From: Bos javanicus
Taxonomy: Eukaryota; Chordata; Mammalia; Artiodactyla; Bovidae
Direction of reading: 5' to 3'
DNA length: 64,000 nucleotides
Assembly: GCF_032452875.1 (NCBI RefSeq)
Contig: NW_026894298.1
Coordinates: 62,001-126,000 of the forward strand
Shown here: piece by piece, positions 1-10,900 of the stretch
Numbering within the stretch: position 1 is the stretch's first letter
Layout of the letters: every line of letters begins with the position of its first letter
Notes under the pieces: model-generated
The model's input: the letters and a program-made list of their open reading frames with translations, nothing else
The model's database searches: none
Told to the model about the DNA's origin: nothing
Translations under genes and position numbers: made by a program

Positions 1-98
1 CACGTGACTGATCATGCACTGATCACGTGGCTATCATGCTCTGCTCACGTGGCTGATCATGCAACGATCACGTAGCAACCATGTACTGGTCACGTGAC
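1..98 (+). repeat. 98-bp sub-block, copy 1
   Basis: One of four ~98-bp homologous blocks per HOR, ending in an asymmetric marker (ACCATGTACTGG at 78-89) followed by TCACGTG. It aligns without gaps to 295-392, 408-505 and 1382-1479 at fixed offsets of 294, 407 and 1381 bp. The next HOR repeats it at 1541-1638. Confidence 0.75.
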
Positions 99-294
99 TG
101 ATCATGCACTGATCATGTAATTGATCCTGCACTGATCACGTGGCTCATCATGCACTGATCCGTGGCTGATCACACACGTATCACGTGACTGGTCATGCAC
201 AGATCACGTGACTAATCATGCACTGATCACGTGGCTATCATGCACTGATCACGTGGATATCATGCACTGATCACGTGGCTGATCACACACGTAT

Positions 295-505
295 CACCTG
301 ACTGATCATGCACTGATCACGTGGCTATCATGCACTGCTCACGTGGCTGATCATGCGATGATCACGCAACTACCATGTACTGGTCACATGACTGATCATG
401 CACTGATCACGTGACTGATCATGCAGTGATCACGTGGCTGTCATGCACTACTCACGTGGCTGATCATGCAATGATCATGTAGCTACCATGTACAGGTCAC
501 GTGAA
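295..505 (+). repeat. 98-bp sub-blocks, copies 2 and 3 in close tandem
   Basis: Copy 2 is 295-392 (marker ACCATGTACTGG at 372-383) and copy 3 is 408-505 (marker ACCATGTACAGG at 485-496). They are 113 bp apart, about five monomers. The same 113-bp offset separates two CACACACGTA words at 171 and 284. These show an amplification layer between the 23-bp monomer and the 1.54-kb HOR. Confidence 0.7.
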
Positions 506-820
506 TGATCATACACCCATCAGGTGACTGATCATGCACTGATCACGTGGCTATCATGCACTGATCACTAGACTGATCATGCACTGATCACGTCTATATC
601 ATGCACTGATCACATGACTGCCCATGCACTGATCACGTGGATGATCATACACTAATCATGTGACAGATCATGCACTGATCACGTGGCTGATCATGCACTG
701 ACACTGTGACTGAGCATGGACTGATCACATGACTATCATGTAGTGATCACGTGACTTAATGGCGCTGATCATGTGACTGATCATGCACTGATCATGTTTG
801 CTATCATACACTGATCATGT

Positions 821-1053
821 GCCTCTGGAGGCAATAAACAAAGAGCTGAGTAGGCACGAATCAGTCAGCAGGCAATAATCATGGAACTCAGCTGTGAGGA
901 ATCATGCTGCTCAGCTGGCAATAATCAAGCAGCTGAGCAGGCAGGAATTACGCAGCACAGCTGGCAATTGTCAAGCAGATGACAGGCAGGAATCGTGCAG
1001 CTCAGCTGGCAATTGTCAAGCAGATGAGCAGACAGTAATCACGCAGCTCAGCA
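821..1053 (+). repeat. B block: five ~46-bp units, once per HOR
   Basis: A sequence class distinct from the A block, rich in CAGCTCAGCTGGCAAT-like words and without CACGTG. After a short head (GCCTCTGGA, 821-829) it divides at GGCAAT into units 830-870 (41 bp), 871-916 (46), 917-962 (46), 963-1007 (45) and 1008-1053 (46). A length of 46 bp is two monomers, so the B block keeps the 23-bp register of the array and is probably an old, independently diverged part of the same repeat. That ancestry is inference; the alternative is a foreign insert of matching period. The head contains an inverted repeat GCCTC-TG-GAGGC. Confidence 0.9.
833..838 (+). other. AATAAA hexamer in the B-block head
   Basis: AATAAA occurs once per HOR inside GGCAATAAACAAAG. 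It matches the eukaryotic poly(A) signal and overlaps AACAAAG, which resembles a SOX/SRY site. In the right arm it lies on the - strand. Such short words can occur by chance, and no transcript is implied. Confidence 0.25.
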
Positions 1054-1062
1054 GGCCCAGAT

Positions 1063-2293
1063 CACGTGACTGAGCATGCACTGTTCACGTGGCTGATCAT
1101 ACACTGATCACGTGATTGATCATGCACTGATCACTTGGATATCATGCACTGATCACGTGGCTGATCATACACTGTTCACGTGTCTGACCATGCACTGATC
1201 ACGTGGCTGATCATACACTGCTCACGTAACTGATCATGCACTGATCACGTGGCTATCATGCACTGATCACGTGGCTGAACATGCACTGTTCACGTGGCTG
1301 ATCACACACCTGTCACGTGACATATCATGCACTGATCACGTGGAACTCATGCACTGATCACGTGGCTGATCATACTCTGCTCACGAAACTCATCATGCAC
1401 ACATCACGTGGCTATCATGCACTGCTCACGTGGCTCGTCATGGAATGATCACGAAGCTACCATATACTGGTCACGTGACTGATCATGCACAGATCACGTA
1501 AATGATCATGCACTGTTCACGTGACTGATCATGTACTGATCACGTGACTGATCATGCACTGATCACGTGGCTATCATGCTCTGCTCACGTGGCTGATCAT
1601 GCAACGATCACGTAGCAACCATGTACTGGTCACGTGACTGATCATGCACTGATCATGTAATTGATCCTGCACTGATCACGTGGCTCATCATGCACTGATC
1701 CGTGGCTGATCACACACGTATCACGTGACTGGTCATGCACTGATCACGTGACTAATCATGCACTGATCACGTGGCTATCATGCACTGATCACGTGGATAT
1801 CATGCACTGATCACGTGGCTGATCACACACGTATCACCTGACTGATCATGCACTGATCACGTGGCTATCATGCACTGCTCACGTGGCTGATCATGCGATG
1901 ATCACGCAACTACCATGTACTGGTCACATGACTGATCATGCACTGATCACGTGACTGATCATGCAGTGATCACGTGGCTGTCATGCACTACTCACGTGGC
2001 TGATCATGCAATGATCATGTAGCTACCATGTACAGGTCACGTGAATGATCATACACCCATCAGGTGACTGATCATGCACTGATCACGTGGCTATCATGCA
2101 CTGATCACTAGACTGATCATGCACTGATCACGTCTATATCATGCACTGATCACATGACTGCCCATGCACTGATCACGTGGATGATCATACACTAATCATG
2201 TGACAGATCATGCACTGATCACGTGGCTGATCATGCACTGACACTGTGACTGAGCATGGACTGATCACATGACTATCATGTAGTGATCACGTG
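1063..2293. other. CACGTG-dense stretch of one HOR (E-box/G-box array)
   Basis: By hand count, positions 1-1540 hold 36 exact CACGTG palindromes, all in the A block. Several sit in GTCACGTGAC (for example 89-98) or CCACGTGG-like contexts. CACGTG is bound by bHLH-leucine-zipper factors in animals and fungi (MYC/MAX, USF, MITF/TFE, Cbf1/Pho4) and by bHLH and bZIP factors at plant G-boxes. The site count is observed; binding in vivo is not shown. Most of the CpGs in the A block lie in these sites, so cytosine methylation would probably control access. Confidence 0.6.
1382..1479 (+). repeat. 98-bp sub-block, copy 4 (most diverged)
   Basis: The marker reads ACCATATACTGG (1459-1470). The block opens with CACGAAACTC, where several left-arm units (near 7543, 9084, 13704 and 18325) have CACGTAACTC. 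It lies 159 bp before copy 1 of the next HOR. Confidence 0.65.
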
Positions 2294-5200
2294 ACTTAAT
2301 GGCGCTGATCATGTGACTGATCATGCACTGATCATGTTTGCTATCATACACTGATCATGTGCCTCTGGAGGCAATAAACAAAGAGCTGAGTAGGCACGAA
2401 TCAGTCAGCAGGCAATAATCATGGAACTCAGCTGTGAGGAATCATGCTGCTCAGCTGGCAATAATCAAGCAGCTGAGCAGGCAGGAATTACGCAGCACAG
2501 CTGGCAATTGTCAAGCAGATGACAGGCAGGAATCGTGCAGCTCAGCTGGCAATTGTCAAGCAGATGAGCAGACAGTAATCACGCAGCTCAGCAGGCCCAG
2601 ATCACGTGACTGAGCATGCACTGTTCACGTGGCTGATCATACACTGATCACGTGATTGATCATGCACTGATCACTTGGATATCATGCACTGATCACGTGG
2701 CTGATCATACACTGTTCACGTGTCTGACCATGCACTGATCACGTGGCTGATCATACACTGCTCACGTAACTGATCATGCACTGATCACGTGGCTATCATG
2801 CACTGATCACGTGGCTGAACATGCACTGTTCACGTGGCTGATCACACACCTGTCACGTGACATATCATGCACTGATCACGTGGAACTCATGCACTGATCA
2901 CGTGGCTGATCATACTCTGCTCACGAAACTCATCATGCACACATCACGTGGCTATCATGCACTGCTCACGTGGCTCGTCATGGAATGATCACGAAGCTAC
3001 CATATACTGGTCACGTGACTGATCATGCACAGATCACGTAAATGATCATGCACTGTTCACGTGACTGATCATGTACTGATCACGTGACTGATCATGCACT
3101 GATCACGTGGCTATCATGCTCTGCTCACGTGGCTGATCATGCAACGATCACGTAGCAACCATGTACTGGTCACGTGACTGATCATGCACTGATCATGTAA
3201 TTGATCCTGCACTGATCACGTGGCTCATCATGCACTGATCCGTGGCTGATCACACACGTATCACGTGACTGATCATGCACAGATCACGTGACTAATCATG
3301 CACTGATCACGTGGCTATCATGCACTGATCACGTGGATATCATGCACTGATCACGTGGCTGATCACACACGTATCACCTGACTGATCATGCACTGATCAC
3401 GTGGCTATCATGCACTGCTCACGTGGCTGATCATGCGATGATCACGCAACTACCATGTACTGGTCACATGACTGATCATGCACTGATCACGTGACTGATC
3501 ATGCAGTGATCACGTGGCTGTCATGCACTACTCACGTGGCTGATCATGCAATGATCATGTAGCTACCATGTACAGGTCACGTGAATGATCATACACCCAT
3601 CAGGTGACTGATCATGCACTGATCACGTGGCTATCATGCACTGATCACTAGACTGATCATGCACTGATCACGTCTATATCATGCACTGATCACATGACTG
3701 CCCATGCACTGATCACGTGGATGATCATACACTAATCATGTGACAGATCATGCACTGATCACGTGGCTGATCATGCACTGACACTGTGACTGAGCATGGA
3801 CTGATCACATGACTATCATGTAGTGATCACGTGACTTAATGGCGCTGATCATGTGACTGATCATGCACTGATCATGTTTGCTATCATACACTGATCATGT
3901 GCCTCTGGAGGCAATAAACAAAGAGCTGAGTAGGCACGAATCAGTCAGCAGGCAATAATCATGGAACTCAGCTGTGAGGAATCATGCTGCTCAGCTGGCA
4001 ATAATCAAGCAGCTGAGCAGGCAGGAATTACGCAGCACAGCTGGCAATTGTCAAGCAGATGACAGGCAGGAATCGTGCAGCTCAGCTGGCAATTGTCAAG
4101 CAGATGAGCAGACAGTAATCACGCAGCTCAGCAGGCCCAGATCACGTGACTGAGCATGCACTGTTCACGTGGCTGATCATACACTGATCACGTGATTGAT
4201 CATGCACTGATCACTTGGATATCATGCACTGATCACGTGGCTGATCATACACTGTTCACGTGTCTGACCATGCACTGATCACGTGGCTGATCATACACTG
4301 CTCACGTAACTGATCATGCACTGATCACGTGGCTATCATGCACTGATCACGTGGCTGAACATGCACTGTTCACGTGGCTGATCACACACCTGTCACGTGA
4401 CATATCATGCACTGATCACGTGGAACTCATGCACTGATCACGTGGCTGATCATACTCTGCTCACGAAACTCATCATGCACACATCACGTGGCTATCATGC
4501 ACTGCTCACGTGGCTCGTCATGGAATGATCACGAAGCTACCATATACTGGTCACGTGACTGATCATGCACAGATCACGTAAATGATCATGCACTGTTCAC
4601 GTGACTGATCATGTACTGATCACGTGACTGATCATGCACTGATCACGTGGCTATCATGCTCTGCTCACGTGGCTGATCATGCAACGATCACGTAGCAACC
4701 ATGTACTGGTCACGTGACTGATCATGCACTGATCATGTAATTGATCCTGCACTGATCACGTGGCTCATCATGCACTGATCACGTGGCTGATCACACACGT
4801 ATCACGTGACTGATCATGCACAGATCACGTGACTAATCATGCACTGATCACGTGGCTATCATGCACTGATCACGTGGATATCATGCACTGATCACGTGGC
4901 TGATCACACACGTATCACCTGACTGATCATGCACTGATCACGTGGCTATCATGCACTGCTCACGTGGCTGATCATGCGATGATCACGCAACTACCATGTA
5001 CTGGTCACATGACTGATCATGCACTGATCACGTGACTGATCATGCAGTGATCACGTGGCTGTCATGCACTACTCACGTGGCTGATCATGCAATGATCATG
5101 TAGCTACCATGTACAGGTCACGTGAATGATCATACACCCATCAGGTGACTGATCATGCACTGATCACGTGGCTATCATGCACTGATCACTAGACTGATCA

Positions 5201-7877
5201 TGCACTGATCACGTCTATATCATGCACTGATCACATGACTGCCCATGCACTGATCACGTGGATGATCATACACTAATCATGTGACAGATCATGCACTGAT
5301 CACGTGGCTGATCATGCACTGACACTGTGACTGAGCATGGACTGATCACATGACTATCATGTAGTGATCACGTGACTTAATGGCGCTGATCATGTGACTG
5401 ATCATGCACTGATCATGTTTGCTATCATACACTGATCATGTGCCTCTGGAGGCAATAAACAAAGAGCTGAGTAGGCACGAATCAGTCAGCAGGCAATAAT
5501 CATGGAACTCAGCTGTGAGGAATCATGCTGCTCAGCTGGCAATAATCAAGCAGCTGAGCAGGCAGGAATTACGCAGCACAGCTGGCAATTGTCAAGCAGA
5601 TGACAGGCAGGAATCGTGCAGCTCAGCTGGCAATTGTCAAGCAGATGAGCAGACAGTAATCACGCAGCTCAGCAGGCCCAGATCACGTGACTGAGCATGC
5701 ACTGTTCACGTGGCTGATCATACACTGATCACGTGATTGATCATGCACTGATCACTTGGATATCATGCACTGATCACGTGGCTGATCATACACTGTTCAC
5801 GTGTCTGACCATGCACTGATCACGTGGCTGATCATACACTGCTCACGTAACTGATCATGCACTGATCACGTGGCTATCATGCACTGATCACGTGGCTGAA
5901 CATGCACTGTTCACGTGGCTGATCACACACCTGTCACGTGACATATCATGCACTGATCACGTGGAACTCATGCACTGATCACGTGGCTGATCATACTCTG
6001 CTCACGAAACTCATCATGCACACATCACGTGGCTATCATGCACTGCTCACGTGGCTCGTCATGGAATGATCACGAAGCTACCATATACTGGTCACGTGAC
6101 TGATCATGCACAGATCACGTAAATGATCATGCACTGTTCACGTGACTGATCATGTACTGATCACGTGACTGATCATGCACTGATCACGTGGCTATCATGC
6201 TCTGCTCACGTGGCTGATCATGCAACGATCACGTAGCAACCATGTACTGGTCACGTGACTGATCATGCACTGATCATGTAATTGATCCTGCACTGATCAC
6301 GTGGCTCATCATGCACTGATCACGTGGCTGATCACACACGTATCACGTGACTGATCATGCACAGATCACGTGACTAATCATGCACTGATCACGTGGCTAT
6401 CATGCACTGATCACGTGGATATCATGCACTGATCACGTGGCTGATCACACACGTATCACCTGACTGATCATGCACTGATCACGTGGCTATCATGCACTGC
6501 TCACGTGGCTGATCATGCGATGATCACGCAACTACCATGTACTGGTCACATGACTGATCATGCACTGATCACGTGACTGATCATGCAGTGATCACGTGGC
6601 TGTCATGCACTACTCACGTGGCTGATCATGCAATGATCATGTAGCTACCATGTACAGGTCACGTGAATGATCATACACCCATCAGGTGACTGATCATGCA
6701 CTGATCACGTGGCTATCATGCACTGATCACTAGACTGATCATGCACTGATCACGTCTATATCATGCACTGATCACATGACTGCCCATGCACTGATCACGT
6801 GGATGATCATACACTAATCATGTGACAGATCATGCACTGATCACGTGGCTGATCATGCACTGACACTGTGACTGAGCATGGACTGATCACATGACTATCA
6901 TGTAGTGATCACGTGACTTAATGGCGCTGATCATGTGACTGATCATGCACTGATCATGTTTGCTATCATACACTGATCATGTGCCTCTGGAGGCAATAAA
7001 CAAAGAGCTGAGTAGGCACGAATCAGTCAGCAGGCAATAATCATGGAACTCAGCTGTGAGGAATCATGCTGCTCAGCTGGCAATAATCAAGCAGCTGAGC
7101 AGGCAGGAATTACGCAGCACAGCTGGCAATTGTCAAGCAGATGACAGGCAGGAATCGTGCAGCTCAGCTGGCAATTGTCAAGCAGATGAGCAGACAGTAA
7201 TCACGCAGCTCAGCAGGCCCAGATCACGTGACTGAGCATGCACTGTTCACGTGGCTGATCATACACTGATCACGTGATTGATCATGCACTGATCACTTGG
7301 ATATCATGCACTGATCACGTGGCTGATCATACACTGTTCACGTGTCTGACCATGCACTGATCACGTGGCTGATCATACACTGCTCACGTAACTGATCATG
7401 CACTGATCACGTGGCTATCATGCACTGATCACGTGGCTGAACATGCACTGTTCACGTGGCTGATCACACACCTGTCACGTGACATATCATGCACTGATCA
7501 CGTGGAACTCATGCACTGATCACGTGGCTGATCATACTCTGCTCACGTAACTCATCATGCACACATCACGTGGCTATCATGCACTGCTCACGTGGCTCGT
7601 CATGGAATGATCACGAAGCTACCATATACTGGTCACGTGACTGATCATGCACAGATCACGTAAATGATCATGCACTGTTCACGTGACTGATCATGTACTG
7701 ATCACGTGACTGATCATGCACTGATCACGTGGCTATCATGCTCTGCTCACGTGGCTGATCATGCAACGATCACGTAGCAACCATGTACTGGTCACGTGAC
7801 TGATCATGCACTGATCATGTAATTGATCCTGCACTGATCACGTGGCTCATCATGCACTGATCCGTGGCTGATCACAC

Positions 7878-7920
7878 ACGTATCACGTGACTGGTCATGT
7901 ACAGATCCCGTGACTAATCA
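7878..7920 (+). repeat. Left-arm copy with right-arm-like variants
   Basis: This unit reads GGTCATGTACAGATCCCG, with A to C at 7908 giving GATCCCGTGAC. It also has the 1-bp-short GATCCGTGG just upstream (7859-7867). Read on the other strand, these are the CACGGGATCTGTACATGACC and CACGGATCAG forms typical of the right arm. Neighbouring left-arm units lack the GATCCCG form. Confidence 0.7.
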
Positions 7921-10900
7921 TGCACTGATCACGTGGCTATCATGCACTGATCACGTGGATATCATGCACTGATCACGTGGCTGATCACACACGTATCACC
8001 TGACTGATCATGCACTGATCACGTGGCTATCATGCACTGCTCACGTGGCTGATCATGCGATGATCACGCAACTACCATGTACTGGTCACATGACTGATCA
8101 TGCACTGATCACGTGACTGATCATGCAGTGATCACGTGGCTGTCATGCACTACTCACGTGGCTGATCATGCAATGATCATGTAGCTACCATGTACAGGTC
8201 ACGTGAATGATCATACACCCATCAGGTGACTGATCATGCACTGATCACGTGGCTATCATGCACTGATCACTAGACTGATCATGCACTGATCACGTCTATA
8301 TCATGCACTGATCACATGACTGCCCATGCACTGATCACGTGGATGATCATACACTAATCATGTGACAGATCATGCACTGATCACGTGGCTGATCATGCAC
8401 TGACACTGTGACTGAGCATGGACTGATCACATGACTATCATGTAGTGATCACGTGACTTAATGGCGCTGATCATGTGACTGATCATGCACTGATCATGTT
8501 TGCTATCATACACTGATCATGTGCCTCTGGAGGCAATAAACAAAGAGCTGAGTAGGCACGAATCAGTCAGCAGGCAATAATCATGGAACTCAGCTGTGAG
8601 GAATCATGCTGCTCAGCTGGCAATAATCAAGCAGCTGAGCAGGCAGGAATTACGCAGCACAGCTGGCAATTGTCAAGCAGATGACAGGCAGGAATCGTGC
8701 AGCTCAGCTGGCAATTGTCAAGCAGATGAGCAGACAGTAATCACGCAGCTCAGCAGGCCCAGATCACGTGACTGAGCATGCACTGTTCACGTGGCTGATC
8801 ATACACTGATCACGTGATTGATCATGCACTGATCACTTGGATATCATGCACTGATCACGTGGCTGATCATACACTGTTCACGTGTCTGACCATGCACTGA
8901 TCACGTGGCTGATCATACACTGCTCACGTAACTGATCATGCACTGATCACGTGGCTATCATGCACTGATCACGTGGCTGAACATGCACTGTTCACGTGGC
9001 TGATCACACACCTGTCACGTGACATATCATGCACTGATCACGTGGAACTCATGCACTGATCACGTGGCTGATCATACTCTGCTCACGTAACTCATCATGC
9101 ACACATCACGTGGCTATCATGCACTGCTCACGTGGCTCGTCATGGAATGATCACGAAGCTACCATATACTGGTCACGTGACTGATCATGCACAGATCACG
9201 TAAATGATCATGCACTGTTCACGTGACTGATCATGTACTGATCACGTGACTGATCATGCACTGATCACGTGGCTATCATGCTCTGCTCACGTGGCTGATC
9301 ATGCAACGATCACGTAGCAACCATGTACTGGTCACGTGACTGATCATGCACTGATCATGTAATTGATCCTGCACTGATCACGTGGCTCATCATGCACTGA
9401 TCACGTGGCTGATCACACACGTATCACGTGACTGATCATGCACTGATCACGTGACTAATCATGCACTGATCACGTGGCTATCATGCACTGATCACGTGGA
9501 TATCATGCACTGATCACGTGGCTGATCACACACGTATCACCTGACTGATCATGCACTGATCACGTGGCTATCATGCACTGCTCACGTGGCTGATCATGCA
9601 TGATCACGCAACTACCATGTACTGGTCACATGACTGATCATGCACTGATCACGTGACTGATCATGCAGTGATCACGTGGCTGTCATGCACTACTCACGTG
9701 GCTGATCATGCAATGATCATGTAGCTACCATGTACAGGTCACGTGAATGATCATACACCCATCAGGTGACTGATCATGCACTGATCACGTGGCTATCATG
9801 CACTGATCACTAGACTGATCATGCACTGATCACGTCTATATCATGCACTGATCACATGACTGCCCATGCACTGATCACGTGGATGATCATACACTAATCA
9901 TGTGACAGATCATGCACTGATCACGTGGCTGATCATGCACTGACACTGTGACTGAGCATGGACTGATCACATGACTATCATGTAGTGATCACGTGACTTA
10001 ATGGCGCTGATCATGTGACTGATCATGCACTGATCATGTTTGCTATCATACACTGATCATGTGCCTCTGGAGGCAATAAACAAAGAGCTGAGTAGGCACG
10101 AATCAGTCAGCAGGCAATAATCATGGAACTCAGCTGTGAGGAATCATGCTGCTCAGCTGGCAATAATCAAGCAGCTGAGCAGGCAGGAATTACGCAGCAC
10201 AGCTGGCAATTGTCAAGCAGATGACAGGCAGGAATCGTGCAGCTCAGCTGGCAATTGTCAAGCAGATGAGCAGACAGTAATCACGCAGCTCAGCAGGCCC
10301 AGATCACGTGACTGAGCATGCACTGTTCACGTGGCTGATCATACACTGATCACGTGATTGATCATGCACTGATCACTTGGATATCATGCACTGATCACGT
10401 GGCTGATCATACACTGTTCACGTGTCTGACCATGCACTGATCACGTGGCTGATCATACACTGCTCACGTAACTGATCATGCACTGATCACGTGGCTATCA
10501 TGCACTGATCACGTGGCTGAACATGCACTGTTCACGTGGCTGATCACACACCTGTCACGTGACATATCATGCACTGATCACGTGGAACTCATGCACTGAT
10601 CACGTGGCTGATCATACTCTGCTCACGAAACTCATCATGCACACATCACGTGGCTATCATGCACTGCTCACGTGGCTCGTCATGGAATGATCACGAAGCT
10701 ACCATATACTGGTCACGTGACTGATCATGCACAGATCACGTAAATGATCATGCACTGTTCACGTGACTGATCATGTACTGATCACGTGACTGATCATGCA
10801 CTGATCACGTGGCTATCATGCTCTGCTCACGTGGCTGATCATGCAACGATCACGTAGCAACCATGTACTGGTCACGTGACTGATCATGCACTGATCACGT

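Larger units (their letters stand above)
754..1062. other. E-box-free interval over the B block
   Basis: The last CACGTG before the B block is at 748-753 and the next is at 1063-1068, leaving 309 bp without one. The gap recurs once per HOR in both arms, giving a periodic pattern of dense and empty segments. Confidence 0.8.
821..2360 (+). repeat. Representative complete HOR unit (left arm)
   Basis: One 1540-bp unit, taken from B-block start to B-block start. It contains the B block (821-1053), then an A block (1054-2360) of diverged monomers. The canonical length reconstructed from all units is 1541 bp, which equals 67 x 23; this copy lacks one A at 1700 (GATCCGTGG). Within the A block, individual monomers vary between about 22 and 24 bp, most often through a 22-bp form with CTATCATGCA in place of CTGATCATGCA. 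Confidence 0.95.
1054..2360 (+). repeat. A block: diverged ~23-bp monomers
   Basis: About 57 monomers, each made of two half-units that share CTGATCA: CTGATCATGCA (11 bp) and CTGATCACGTGG (12 bp). Monomers differ mainly by single substitutions (CACGTG to CACATG or CATGTG, TGATCA to TGAACA, GCACTG to GCAATG) and by 1-bp indels. Almost all of these differences recur at the same place in every HOR, so they predate HOR amplification. TGATCA is palindromic and carries TGA on both strands; half-unit lengths of 11 and 12 bp bring stops into every frame. Confidence 0.93.

Noticed and set aside
171..181. Z-DNA-forming tract CACACACGTAT
   Set aside because: The alternating tract is only 11 bp and is interrupted right after. 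It is too short to make a supported claim.
821..832. Intrinsic terminator at GCCTC-TG-GAGGC
   Set aside because: The stem is 5 bp with a 2-base loop and no following T tract. It is a small inverted repeat within a eukaryotic-type satellite.
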